Positions 44,501 to 53,389 of a DNA stretch of 64,000 bases are shown piece after piece. The notes below the pieces were generated by a model. The model had not been told where the DNA came from. It ran no database searches and saw only the letters and a list, made by a program, of their open reading frames with translations. The position numbers and the translations under genes are program-made. The stretch spans positions 1 through 64,000 of the forward strand of contig JBLIRR010000018.1 of the NCBI GenBank assembly GCA_049472395.1, in the 5' to 3' direction. This stretch comes from JBLIRR01 sp049472395 (GTDB lineage: Bacteria > SZUA-182 > DTGQ01 > JBLIRR01). Numbering within the stretch: the stretch's first letter is position 1; every line of letters starts with the position of its first letter.

Positions 44501-44707
44501 GTGCGTGGTTGCGGTAATCCCTATACACTCAGGCCTCATTTTCTGGAGCACTATTTCAAGATAAGAATCATTATGAAGGGCATAGTCAATATGATAAAAG
44601 CGGTATCTTCCAGGGTAGAATGTGCTCACATAACTTGCCAGATAGCCAATACCAAGGGCAGGATGGAGTGTGTGTGCATATGGGGTTATAAAAAGGAATG
44701 ATTTCAT
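41510..44707 (-). CDS. Fusion: B12-binding/radical-SAM-like, methyltransferase, TPR and glycosyltransferase-like domains
   Basis: 1065 residues. Residues 1-150: cobalamin-binding-like Rossmann domain (GIGYLASYVS, ILGGPHIACAPHDI). 160-400: radical-SAM-like TIM barrel, but the cluster motif reads GCSHRDCQFP (Cys201, Cys206), with wrong spacing and Pro at the third position. About 450-680: CmcI-like SAM methyltransferase domain (QLGTRSGLSLRALIAA). 700-770: short TPR. 790-1020: a glycosyltransferase-like domain (IIQRNAITSWTLLSP, ILLGDDEG). Probably part of surface glycan or peptide modification, together with the next upstream gene 10 bp away. Cytoplasmic. Confidence 0.7.
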   Translation of the reverse strand: MKSFLFITPYAHTLHPALGIGYLASYVSTFYPGRYRFYHIDYALHNDSYLEIVLQKMRPECIGITATTHSFPEATRIAHFIKNLYNSPIILGGPHIACAPHDIMDSPFDIGIIGEGEETFLELLQNYDKCGEITSHTINGVALCDNHTLIKTEPRALIANLDTIPTPDYSLFAMKEYYAKPRMLSPGYYAKGTGIMPSRGCSHRDCQFPQSESMWHNQYRSFSAQRVFSEIKTLLATYNLNSILFFGDMPILDKNWLPELADHIKRSDFASYLSITCESIPSHINDERAVLLRSMGCDRIEFTFVKNPRTLMDHNKEVIDICHRHNIKVLAHFIIGLTGESVEEIQETIDFINEHEFDFVTWSAPDAYSSSTISSPKDRAHVHILCEHVKKNIHIKNTHIIHRRGLDKKDDMSLVYETYKSIRADGTKNPLLYVTDYTKNKEKKKEEKETDSFINEAEHYLKTLATAYHRLYYRDHTPQSLEKLYTYIMHYNPTVIVQLGTRSGLSLRALIAASSDARIVAIDKSFKELYKSKRYLPLNLSRVILIEKNILDVDFAHIFNTGDRVVIYLNIHGDENNPIMEYMLTHAFPRLPAESLVIINGVWHCSERPMEKNISEFFYTKVFHEIDPLGCFEGAFASYGNSGFFLGSKDIIKLTSWINHHAIEVLFDKGDKLIAFHWPHTRYGDSAHDDINNDTPLVSGTFSYHPLICCGVPVTDPIMKTGMDLYRKGEITKALQWFLDDPTKRFAHALCYCRLGIFEKALPLLKDEEIQKISPFAGMLVKDIEQFHGDQPMLSANSSSHSAITLFTVPQAFHCHMGIIQRNAITSWTLLSPKPEIILLGDDEGCADVARELNIKHIPDISSRRVDEIFKEAQDRAENMVLAFVQPDVILMNDFMNAVKKVIHEVSTFLMIGQHWDVPIDTLISFENEEWEAQLRELTEKSGKLHSSAEMDYFIFSKNLYKNIPPFSLTQPLWDNWLVYKPIIDGNPVIDVTRAITAVHQHHEHAHINKEEMLKNKELAGSVISSGQFGFPSNATWELTDTHLKHRPQQLAMAASLRQRVTTKQ

Positions 44708-44717
44708 CTTTTGTCCT

Positions 44718-47700
44718 TTATATCATGGTATGATTTTCACTTATGTCCGCCTTTTCAAGATTACTGCCTACGCGAGCAGGTGGACAATAATCCGGCACTC
44801 TTTTTAAATAGGCGCGTATAGAATGGAGTGCTTCATCATAGTTTCCCTGTGAAAGTGATGCTGTAAGATCATTCATTAACTTACCTTTTTCATCTTCTGT
44901 CTCGGCAAGGTCCGAGGACCATCCAACGGGAATAATGTCGACATTATTATGTTGCAGGAGGTCATCATCCCAATGCCATAGAGGAAGTTCCTCACACGCT
45001 TCCTTAAAATTATTACTCTGAATGTATACGCGAGGTTTTGCGCTCTCCCCATCAAGCGTATGCGTGAGGGCTTGGATAATAATCTCCGGCACAATACTTT
45101 GTATACAATGGACCCTCTTATAGGGACAGCGCCAGTTGCATCGATAACATGCCAAGGGAAGGCAAACCGCTGATGTAAGAGGAGAATAGGGAATAAAACG
45201 GCCAAAATGTCCCCCTCCAAGGATCACCACATTGGGGGTATTTACTGCGCATGCAATATGGGCCCCTGCTGAATCCGAACCGAGATATACGGTGCATCTT
45301 CTGAGGATTTCAGCCATTTGGGGAATTGTTGTCCTGCCGGAAAGATTCAATGACCTGCCCGGATAATATCGGCAGATCTCTTCTCCCCTTTGATACACTT
45401 CCCTCCCCCCGAGAATAAGGAGAGAAAAATCTGAAAACTCTTTCAACACAGCATTATAGTTATTATACTCCTTATGAAAATGTCGCGCTCCCGGAAAAAG
45501 GGCTATTATTTTCTTATTTTCAATACCCTCTTTCTTGAGCATTGCATCTGCATATTCCTTGTCAGCCTCTGATGTCCATATGAGGGGATCTATGGAATCA
45601 GCTTGGATATCTAGAAAGTGCAGGAACTCCTGGTGTCTTTTAAGTTCAGGCACATGTTCTGCGTCACTCGAAAAAAGATTCGTATAGAGTGTATCGTTTT
45701 TATCTTTCATATCGATGCTCTCATAGTAATTAAGCAAATCTCCCTTAAAGGCGACCTTCTCTTTTCCTCCGGAATATTTAGACATAAAATCCGCGACAGC
45801 ATCCCTTGAATATATCGAGTTAAGAACCAGATCAGCATCGAGCACGGCGAGTCTTTTCATTATCTGCTCTCTATAAGAATTATCATTAATCAAGCGTGAG
45901 CGGTTAAAGGTTATTATCCTATCAATGCAGGGTGAATGCATATAACATTGCGCAGCAAGGTCCTGACAGATAACCGTAAGAATAGCATTCTTATATATAC
46001 TGCGCACATAAGGGAGCATGGAGGCTGCGAGTATGGCATCTCCAATTGAATCTGTTCTTACCCAGGCTATTGACGCTACCTCATCACAGCGTGATTCACA
46101 ATGCCTGAATCTCCACTGTCCGGTAATATCCTTTATTGCAAGAGGATAGATATGCTGTGACTGGAGGGTATTGACAGCAGCAGTATCGGTTACCCAGGGG
46201 AAAAAGTTTCTTAATATTACAGGAAACTCTTGCTGTGCTTGTAATGCGTACCATTTGTCAAGCGCGCGTGCATATCCATAGTATATCTCCTTAAAACAAA
46301 GCTGCTCTTTTATCACGTATGCATAATGCTGAAAGATCAATCCCTCCTTTTCCGTATCAGACTGGGTGAAAGGATCAACCGTGGCACAATCCTCAACCTT
46401 TCCTTCCCCATCAATTCTGCACAGGCGAGGTGGTTCATGGCTCATCCATCGATATCCCGGTTCATATCGCCATGTCCTCAGCCATTCAAAACCGGTATGG
46501 TTTCCATAGGTATTCCGGGTTGTGGTCACCAGATCTTCCCCCACAAAATAATGACAGAAATAATAGGCAGCGGTTTTTTCAGGGTGGTTCACAAACATCA
46601 TATATGCTTTTTTTAATTGGCTTACAGTCCATAATTCATCAGCATCAATCTGAAAAAGCAGACACTCTTCATTGATACGTGCAAGGGGGGCATTGACCAT
46701 CTCTAATTTGCCCTCCCAGAAAGTGCCGGGCGTTTTACGATAAAGGGTAATATGATCAGGGTATTGCCGGGCAAGTTCATTAAGATACTCTGAGGTGCCG
46801 TCATTGCTTCTTCCATCCCTATGAATTTCATGCGTTATCTTCCCCCCGTTTTGCACACTCCATGAGGTATCATGCACGAGATTGGCTACACCTTCAATAA
46901 TGTGCCAGTGCCATTTAAAAGGAAGCTTGGTAAATACATCAATATGGTAACGAATAAATGGCTGTCCATTTAACACAATAGTAAAAAAGTGAACAGGCAT
47001 CGTATGGCACTGCGGATCATGGAGGGTAATGCCAAATGATTCGGCAAGCACTTCAATATAGTGATCAAGCAGTGTGTGTTTGAATTCTTCAGACTCGCGC
47101 GCTATACGGTTGAGGTCGCATTGCAACACTTTGGTGAATTCTTCATTGAGCTGTTTTTTATTGTTTACCCATACCGAATGGGGGAAATTTTCGAGACAAT
47201 GGGTATGTCTGTCTGTATCATTGAGGATGATCCCGGGGATGCCATAGCCATTTGCGAATAGACTTGCGTGAAGTCGTGTGGTGATGACACAATCATATCG
47301 TGGATAAATATCAAAGAGGTCTTCGAAAAAGGATGAAAAGAGGACTGGTATTGAAAGCTTATGCTGATGAAAGAGATTGAGAAAATGAAAGTATTCATAT
47401 TTATGATGCGCTACTACTTCTATCTCATATTCTTTCATGAGAGTGGTAAGTGCCTCTATTGCGAGAGCATACATTGCGCCGGAGCATGTATGATTTGTTA
47501 TGCCTTCATTGGGGGGAAGTTGAATGGAAAACCCGATTCTTCGTAGTACCTTCCCAGGAGGTATTTGTTTTACATCTTTCACTGAGAGTATTGCAGGGCA
47601 ATTGATATAATGATAGGGCACATCCATGGCTTTGATTAAATCCGGGGTTTTCTGTGTCCTGCCGATAATGATCCGTGCATTTTTAAAAATTGTACGCTCC

Positions 47701-48065
47701 GGTTCAGTGCGTATAAATCTATCAACATAATTGTTTTCATATCCTGCTCCGATGAGGTATACCCGATCCTCTAATTTATTATCAAGGACCCATGTGTATA
47801 AATCCTTAATTTCATTTCCTGCTGATAAGCCCGCAATCACGATGGCATCTATGAAATCCCTGTATTTGTCAAGGTCTCCCTGTGCCGCCATATTGCTAAT
47901 GCCTGCAAATTTATTCTGCGGAAAGAAATCAGCATTAAAATTGTAGAAGAGAAAATTGAGTTGATCCTGCTTAAATATCTCCCGCACTATACGGATAATC
48001 CCGAGCCTGACAAAATCATCACCGGGGTTCCAAAAATTTGTTCCTGATATGACGATATTTTTCAT
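44718..48065 (-). CDS. Fusion: polysaccharide pyruvyltransferase, glycosyltransferase-like and GT9 heptosyltransferase-like domains
   Basis: 1115 residues. Residues 1-340 match the polysaccharide pyruvyltransferase pattern (NFWNPGDDFVRLGI, SCDCVITTRLHASLFANGYG-like segment with TRLHA). 360-640: a GT-A-like glycosyltransferase region with LFQIDADELW, the DxD-type metal site. 670-1030: a GT9 (heptosyltransferase-like) region with RTDSIGDAILA, LFPGARHFHKEY and YLGSDSAGAHIACAVNTPNVVILGG. Likely builds or decorates a surface polysaccharide. The start overlaps the stop of the rhomboid gene by 4 bp (ATGA), indicating coupled translation. Confidence 0.75.
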   Translation of the reverse strand: MKNIVISGTNFWNPGDDFVRLGIIRIVREIFKQDQLNFLFYNFNADFFPQNKFAGISNMAAQGDLDKYRDFIDAIVIAGLSAGNEIKDLYTWVLDNKLEDRVYLIGAGYENNYVDRFIRTEPERTIFKNARIIIGRTQKTPDLIKAMDVPYHYINCPAILSVKDVKQIPPGKVLRRIGFSIQLPPNEGITNHTCSGAMYALAIEALTTLMKEYEIEVVAHHKYEYFHFLNLFHQHKLSIPVLFSSFFEDLFDIYPRYDCVITTRLHASLFANGYGIPGIILNDTDRHTHCLENFPHSVWVNNKKQLNEEFTKVLQCDLNRIARESEEFKHTLLDHYIEVLAESFGITLHDPQCHTMPVHFFTIVLNGQPFIRYHIDVFTKLPFKWHWHIIEGVANLVHDTSWSVQNGGKITHEIHRDGRSNDGTSEYLNELARQYPDHITLYRKTPGTFWEGKLEMVNAPLARINEECLLFQIDADELWTVSQLKKAYMMFVNHPEKTAAYYFCHYFVGEDLVTTTRNTYGNHTGFEWLRTWRYEPGYRWMSHEPPRLCRIDGEGKVEDCATVDPFTQSDTEKEGLIFQHYAYVIKEQLCFKEIYYGYARALDKWYALQAQQEFPVILRNFFPWVTDTAAVNTLQSQHIYPLAIKDITGQWRFRHCESRCDEVASIAWVRTDSIGDAILAASMLPYVRSIYKNAILTVICQDLAAQCYMHSPCIDRIITFNRSRLINDNSYREQIMKRLAVLDADLVLNSIYSRDAVADFMSKYSGGKEKVAFKGDLLNYYESIDMKDKNDTLYTNLFSSDAEHVPELKRHQEFLHFLDIQADSIDPLIWTSEADKEYADAMLKKEGIENKKIIALFPGARHFHKEYNNYNAVLKEFSDFSLLILGGREVYQRGEEICRYYPGRSLNLSGRTTIPQMAEILRRCTVYLGSDSAGAHIACAVNTPNVVILGGGHFGRFIPYSPLTSAVCLPLACYRCNWRCPYKRVHCIQSIVPEIIIQALTHTLDGESAKPRVYIQSNNFKEACEELPLWHWDDDLLQHNNVDIIPVGWSSDLAETEDEKGKLMNDLTASLSQGNYDEALHSIRAYLKRVPDYCPPARVGSNLEKADISENHTMI

Positions 48066-49549
48066 TCACCTGCCATGCTGGCTGTCGCCTTTTTTAATCC
48101 ATCCTCAAACACATCCAACCATTCTGGATTCATCCCGCACAACTCTTTTCCTTTTGTGAACATCTCTTGCGCCTTCATAGGTTGTTCTAATTTATTCAAG
48201 CATAAGTTGCCACAGGATAAAATGGCCCTCATGGTTTCATGGGCAGAAGGATAGGTATCAATTACTTCTATATATGCCTGCATTGCTTCGAGAAACTTAC
48301 CTTCCTTTTCAAGCAGGTGGGCAATATTGATTTGAACTCTTGGAGGAAGGACTAAATCCGGTGCATGGTCCTTCATCTCAAGGTATGCGTCAAGAGCGAG
48401 ATGCTCATCTTTTAGTTCATGTAAATAGACATAAAGTAATGTTTCATAAGTCTTTATAGCATCATCATGCATCCCCTGCTCTAAATAAATCCGGCCTTGA
48501 AGCGTGAGCGCATCAATATTCCTCGGCTCTTTACTTAAAACGAAATTAAGGCCCTTTATAGCCTCACTGACATTTCCTTGCTCATAATATGAGAGACTTG
48601 ATACAATACGTGGATTCTGCGTAAAGGATATTTTTTTATCTATACTAGGCTGGATAAATTCCTCCTCAACTCCCAATTGGCTCATTATAACAGCCGCAAT
48701 CGCCCCGAATATGAATCCACCAATATGCGCCCAAAATGCAACACCTCCTCCATGCAGAGAGTTTGAGGACAATGCGTAATACAGCTGTTGAGCGATCCAA
48801 AATGGCAGTGCGACAAACGTAGACACTTCGAAGGTTCCCATACGAACGAAAAATAAAAAGAATAGATAAAATACCTTAATCTTTGTCTTATACATCTTAA
48901 TCATGAACGCTCCCATAGCTCCCGCTATTGCCCCAGAGGCACCGATGAGGGGCAGAGGGCTATTGGGAAACATGAGTATATGGGCAAACGTCGCAAAAAA
49001 CCCGCTCACAAGATAGAACCCGATAAATAGAGGCCTACCCCAACGGTCTTCAATATTGCATCCAACTAACCATAAAAAGAGCATATTAAAGAGTAAATGG
49101 AAAAAATCTCCATGAACAAACAATGATGAGAGGTAATTAAATGCCTTCGGGCTTTTGGGAATAATACCCCATTTATAATAGGGCAATGAATGCTTTGCGT
49201 TCCTAAATTCCTCTATAAGTTCTGCAAAATCGTTTTCATAGGGCAATAATTCCTCTTCTTCTTCATCATCACTGTAATATTCGTCATCTCCTTCTTCCTC
49301 TTCAGGAAAATATCCGGGAGGGACTTCAATGCCTTCTTCACTAAGAAATTCTTTGATATTGACACCGGGATGTTCATAATAATACTCTATAATGGCATTA
49401 AATTTATTTTCACATACTTTTTCTATCTTATTTGTATCAATTGTGGTGAATATAAAGATGAGAACATTAAGAGCAATGATAAAAATTGTTACGTAGGGCA
49501 TTCGCTTAACCACTTGATCTTCATGGCTAATGGGAATTAGAATGAACAT
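48062..49549 (-). CDS. Rhomboid intramembrane serine protease with C-terminal TPR
   Basis: 495 residues from the ATG at 49549 (AAGGAA 6-7 bp upstream, MFILIPISHED); a longer frame begins at 49639. Six or so membrane helices hold the rhomboid dyad: Ser205 in GASGAIAG and His275 in WAHIGGF, plus HGDFFHLLFNML. Between the first helix and the core lies an unusual stretch of acidic residues (EEEEGDDEYYSDDEEEEE). Residues 315-490 are TPR helices, facing the cytoplasm. Cleaves membrane proteins within the bilayer. Coupled to the glycan fusion gene downstream. Confidence 0.87.
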   Translation of the reverse strand: MFILIPISHEDQVVKRMPYVTIFIIALNVLIFIFTTIDTNKIEKVCENKFNAIIEYYYEHPGVNIKEFLSEEGIEVPPGYFPEEEEGDDEYYSDDEEEEELLPYENDFAELIEEFRNAKHSLPYYKWGIIPKSPKAFNYLSSLFVHGDFFHLLFNMLFLWLVGCNIEDRWGRPLFIGFYLVSGFFATFAHILMFPNSPLPLIGASGAIAGAMGAFMIKMYKTKIKVFYLFFLFFVRMGTFEVSTFVALPFWIAQQLYYALSSNSLHGGGVAFWAHIGGFIFGAIAAVIMSQLGVEEEFIQPSIDKKISFTQNPRIVSSLSYYEQGNVSEAIKGLNFVLSKEPRNIDALTLQGRIYLEQGMHDDAIKTYETLLYVYLHELKDEHLALDAYLEMKDHAPDLVLPPRVQINIAHLLEKEGKFLEAMQAYIEVIDTYPSAHETMRAILSCGNLCLNKLEQPMKAQEMFTKGKELCGMNPEWLDVFEDGLKKATASMAGE

Positions 49550-49913
49550 GTATATTTCCTTATTAGAATTTTTCTTATAATTATTCTTTCGGGTTATATT
49601 CATTTTAGCTTGGGATAAATATTTCTTTTTTGAAATCATTCACCAACCCTTTAGAATTATTTATCAGATAATTGTATGCATTGCCTTACCTCCTGTTAAA
49701 ATAAAAAATAACTCCGTTTAAAAAAATGAACGTCGAACATTCATCGGTATGTTCAGTGAGAATTTTAGATACTCTATAAAAATATTCGACAGGATGAAAT
49801 TTTTCATGCGATTGCCCTAACTCGGTTAAGGTTGATATTTCATGAAAAAGGGAGTACTATTTAATGGTATTCATTTAATTAAATAAAAAATCCTTAAAAA
49901 GGAGGGATTTAAA
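49550..49913. other. Divergent intergenic region
   Basis: It contains the possible longer N-terminus of the rhomboid gene (49550-49639) and a GAACAT-N8-ATGTTC inverted repeat at 49735-49754, an operator-like site. A GGAGGG ribosome site for the Hsp20-like gene lies at its right end. No CIRCE element seen. Confidence 0.4.
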
Positions 49914-50159
49914 ATGAAATTCGATGAAGAATGGGATGATCTTTTTGATATAAGGGTAGGGCCTTTTGGAATGGGTGCCTTTTTTGGTCCAAGACCATTC
50001 AAGATAAGATACTCTCGAACTTCTGATACTCATCTGCTATGTCTTCGTATAAATAAGGATGTAAAGAAAGAAGATATCAGAGTAAGATATGTAGAGCCGG
50101 GGATTATAGAGGTTGAATGGCCACGTCAGACAAAGGGTGAAGAGATTCCCGTAGAATAG
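49914..50159 (+). CDS. Minimal Hsp20/alpha-crystallin-like protein
   Basis: 81 residues. The C-terminal half (RINKDVKKEDIRVRYVEPGIIEVEWPR) matches the mid to late strands of the alpha-crystallin domain. The usual N-terminal arm and the C-terminal IXI tail are missing, so it is about half normal size. AAGGAGGG lies 7 bp before the ATG, which argues for real expression. Might act as a small chaperone or be a shortened relative. A start-less membrane-like frame follows at 50164-50286. Confidence 0.6.
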   Translation: MKFDEEWDDLFDIRVGPFGMGAFFGPRPFKIRYSRTSDTHLLCLRINKDVKKEDIRVRYVEPGIIEVEWPRQTKGEEIPVE

Positions 50160-50441
50160 GCTCCTTGGAGTTATTATTTTTTTACTTGCCTTACTATTTC
50201 TAGCTGCTTTAATTCTTCTAATAAAGAAAAGATACATTCTGAGTAAATTTTTACACATCTTCAATATAATTATTCTTTCTGTTTGAATCATTTGGTATTA
50301 ATCAGAGTATTAATTATTTGGATTTATATATCTTGTTCACCTTATTTATAATATTATTTAGGTTCTCTAAAAACGTTAAATTTGGCCAATCTTAGTCGAG
50401 GGTATATAACAGACTTATAAGGGGATAGTCTAATAATTTCT

Positions 50442-51047
50442 TTAAGCTTCTTCGATGGTAATCGCGTTGGTAGGGCAGACATAGGCGCACGCTCCGCAGC
50501 CGATACAGGTCTCCGAGACCTTGCCGAAGGGGGTAGTCACTATGCGCTTCATGCCCTTTTTTATAAAACTGATCGCATGACGCTGCGTAATTTCGGCACA
50601 GACCCGGACACATAATCCGCACAGGATGCATTTTGTTATGGAAAGAGGCTTTGCACGGGTAAATAAATAACGGGCCACAGGATCGTGTTGAGGCCCAGAG
50701 CGGGAAATCCCAAGTTGACCGGCAATTTCCTGAAGCTTTTCTGAATGAGGTGAGCGCGCAAGGAGAAGCTCAATGATAAATTTTCTCAGTTCGCGGATTT
50801 TTTCAGTATCAGTCAGGACAATCAAGCCATCTTTGATGTGAGAACAACATGCTGCCATTAATTTGAATGCATCAGGTCTTTTATCCGTCGCCACTTCCAC
50901 AAGACAGAGTCTGCATCCCCCATAGGGGGTAATGTACTCATTATGACAGAGGGTTGGAATGTGAATCTTTAATTCTCGCGCTGCGTGAAGAATGGTGACT
51001 TTTTCTTGATGCTCTACAGGATGTCCATCTATGGTTAACTTTATCAT
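50442..51047 (-). CDS. HoxU/NuoG-N-terminal-like iron-sulfur subunit
   Basis: 201 residues. Residues 1-80: a 2Fe-2S ferredoxin domain (CHNEYITPYGGCRLC then C). The C-terminus has two 4Fe-4S sites (CILCGLCVRVC and CIGCGACAYVCPT). The size fits the electron-transfer small subunit of NAD-linked hydrogenase diaphorases rather than full NuoG; there is no molybdopterin or H-cluster domain. It overlaps the NuoF-like gene by 4 bp (ATGA) and is the last gene of the NQR-linked operon. Probably passes electrons between the NADH-binding subunit and a partner. Confidence 0.85.
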   Translation of the reverse strand: MIKLTIDGHPVEHQEKVTILHAARELKIHIPTLCHNEYITPYGGCRLCLVEVATDKRPDAFKLMAACCSHIKDGLIVLTDTEKIRELRKFIIELLLARSPHSEKLQEIAGQLGISRSGPQHDPVARYLFTRAKPLSITKCILCGLCVRVCAEITQRHAISFIKKGMKRIVTTPFGKVSETCIGCGACAYVCPTNAITIEEA

Positions 51048-52900
51048 GACTCTACCCTCACAGCCCCAAATTTACAGCCACTTTCACAAATCCCACATTT
51101 AATACACTTTTCGGGATCTATAACATGGACTTTTTTTCTTTCTCCACGAATTGCACCTGCAGGACATTTTTTCGCACATACCGTGCACCCCGTACATTTA
51201 TCCCCAAGGATAGAATAGCGAATCAAGGCCTTACATTGCTTTGCCGGGCATTTTTTATCACGTATATGGACTTCATACTCCTCCCGGAAATATTTGATTG
51301 TTGTTAAGACAGGATTAGGGGCGGTCCCACCGAGTGCGCATAATGACGTGTTGGCAATGGAGCGTGACATGGTTTCGAGCAGCTCAATATCGCCCTCTTC
51401 TCCTTTTCCTTTGGTAATATCAGTAAGGATATTGAGCATATGCCTTGTCCCTTCTCGGCATGGAGTGCATTTGCCGCACGATTCACTCTGAGAAAAAGAG
51501 AGAAAGTAGCGGGCTACATCAACCATACAAGTATCTTCATCCATCACAATCATACCGCCAGAGCCCATCATTGAGCCAACCTTGAACAGTTCATCAAAAT
51601 CCACCGGCATATCAAGCCTAATATCAAGTTTCTCATTCGGAATACACCCCCCCGATGGTCCTCCTGTTTGAATTGCCTTAAATTTTTTCCCATTGGGAAT
51701 ACCACCGCCAATGTCAAAAATAAGCTCTTTGAGGGAAATTCCCATTGGTACTTCAACAAGTCCGGTATTGACTACCTTCCCGACCAGAGAGAAAAGCTTG
51801 GTTCCTTTACTTCCGGCAGTGCCTATTGTGTTGTACCATTCAGCACCATGGTTAATCACGATCGGGACATTTGCCCAGGTTTCTACATTATTCAGGGTAG
51901 TAGGCATTTCATAAAGACCGCTTTCCACAGTATGAATATATTTTATGCGGGGCTCGCCCACTTTTCCCTCGATAGACTGCATGAGAGCCGTTGACTCACC
52001 ACACACGAAGGCACCTCCTCCTTTGTTAATCTTAATGTCAAAAGAATGGTCCGTTCCAAGTATATTTTTCCCCAACAATCCCAAACTGCGGGCATTATCA
52101 AGGGCAATCCAAAGATGTTTGACCGCGAGGGGATATTCGGCACGCACATACACATACCCTTCATGGGAACCGACAGCATAGGCTCCGATAATCATTCCCT
52201 CAATAACCGAATGAGGATTGCCCTCAAGGACGCTTCTATCCATATAGGCGCCGGGATCGCCTTCATCAGCATTACAGATGACAAATTTTCTATGGCCAAA
52301 AGCATGGCGGCATGAACGCCATTTTTTCCCGGCGGGGAATCCCCCGCCTCCTCTTCCTCTTAGTTTTGATCTTTCAACTTCTTCGATTACATCTTCGGGG
52401 GACATCTCTGCGAGCACTTTCGCCAGCGCGAGATAGCCGCCCACTCCTATATAATCTTCAATACTTTTAGGATCTATATGCCCATTATATTTGAAAACAA
52501 GCCTGGTTTGGCCTTTGTAGAAGGGGACCTCATCTTCTCTTACGACTTTTTTATCTGTCCCTGGTATTTGATAGAGAAGATCGTGCAGTATCTCACCGCC
52601 TCTTATTGTCTTTTCAACAATATCATGAACAGCCTCAGGCTGAACATTTTGATAAAATATATTCTCAGGCCTGATCACAACCAATGGCCCTTTTTCGCAT
52701 AATCCATGACAGCCCGTCTCTTTGAGAATAGATACATTGTCCTCTCCAAGCTCCCTTTTGAATGCGGCCAGGACCTCCATGGCCCTATTTGCCCTGCACC
52801 CTGTTCCTGTGCACACCGCAACTGTTGTTTTCTCTTGGGCAAAGCCCTTAGAGAGCTTTTTATGTAATTCATGTAATTTTTGTATACTGGTTAATTTCAT
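51044..52900 (-). CDS. NuoF/HydB-like NADH-binding flavoprotein
   Basis: 618 residues. N-terminal thioredoxin-like 2Fe-2S domain (CTGTGCRANRA, CHGLC). NADH/FMN-binding domain with RGRGGGGFPAGKKW and NADEGDPGAYMDR. 4Fe-4S site ESCGKCTPCREGT. C-terminal two-cluster ferredoxin domain (CTGCTVCAKKCP, CIKCGICESGC). This domain order is that of HydB/HndC-type subunits of clostridial and thermophile enzymes, some of which bifurcate electrons. Here no hydrogenase subunit is encoded; the operon instead contains NQR genes. Cytoplasmic, likely the NADH entry site. Confidence 0.92.
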   Translation of the reverse strand: MKLTSIQKLHELHKKLSKGFAQEKTTVAVCTGTGCRANRAMEVLAAFKRELGEDNVSILKETGCHGLCEKGPLVVIRPENIFYQNVQPEAVHDIVEKTIRGGEILHDLLYQIPGTDKKVVREDEVPFYKGQTRLVFKYNGHIDPKSIEDYIGVGGYLALAKVLAEMSPEDVIEEVERSKLRGRGGGGFPAGKKWRSCRHAFGHRKFVICNADEGDPGAYMDRSVLEGNPHSVIEGMIIGAYAVGSHEGYVYVRAEYPLAVKHLWIALDNARSLGLLGKNILGTDHSFDIKINKGGGAFVCGESTALMQSIEGKVGEPRIKYIHTVESGLYEMPTTLNNVETWANVPIVINHGAEWYNTIGTAGSKGTKLFSLVGKVVNTGLVEVPMGISLKELIFDIGGGIPNGKKFKAIQTGGPSGGCIPNEKLDIRLDMPVDFDELFKVGSMMGSGGMIVMDEDTCMVDVARYFLSFSQSESCGKCTPCREGTRHMLNILTDITKGKGEEGDIELLETMSRSIANTSLCALGGTAPNPVLTTIKYFREEYEVHIRDKKCPAKQCKALIRYSILGDKCTGCTVCAKKCPAGAIRGERKKVHVIDPEKCIKCGICESGCKFGAVRVES

Positions 52901-53352
52901 TTCTGCATATATGCCTTTATAATTTTTTCAACCTTTGCAGGATTGAGATGTCCATGATATTCACCATTTATAATCATAACCGGTCCCAAAGCACAGGCAC
53001 CAACACAGTTCACCGTCTCAAGTGAAAATCTTTTATCCTCTGTGGTTTCCCCATCTTTGATCTCGAGAAGCCGCTCCAGCTCTTCAAGGATCCTCGGTGC
53101 GCCCCTTACATGACACGCGGTGCCCATGCATACCTGAATAATATATTCTCCCTTTGGTTCAAGAGAAAATGCTGTGTAGAAGTGCGCAACAGAGAATACC
53201 TGGCTTACCGGAACATTAAACCTCTTGGCAACCTCTCGCATATTATCTTCAGAAAGATAGTGATATTTTTCCTGAATATCTTGGAGCACTGCAATAAGAG
53301 ATTCTAAAGAGCCCTCATGCTTTCCAAAAATCTCATCAAGAGGTGTTTCCAT
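52897..53352 (-). CDS. NuoE-like 2Fe-2S subunit
   Basis: 151 residues, with the thioredoxin-fold 2Fe-2S ligands CMGTAC and CVGACALGP, preceded by a helical region (ISVLQDIQEKYHYL type). It pairs with the NuoF-like subunit, whose gene it overlaps by 4 bp. Full length for the family. Confidence 0.92.
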   Translation of the reverse strand: METPLDEIFGKHEGSLESLIAVLQDIQEKYHYLSEDNMREVAKRFNVPVSQVFSVAHFYTAFSLEPKGEYIIQVCMGTACHVRGAPRILEELERLLEIKDGETTEDKRFSLETVNCVGACALGPVMIINGEYHGHLNPAKVEKIIKAYMQK

Positions 53353-53389
53353 ATTTATTCTCTTTATTTTCTATTCTTTTTAATTTTCT

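Noticed and set aside
50164..50286. Membrane-like frame after the Hsp20-like gene (LGVIIFLLALLFLAALILL)
   Set aside because: No start codon or ribosome site; could be a remnant but support is too weak.
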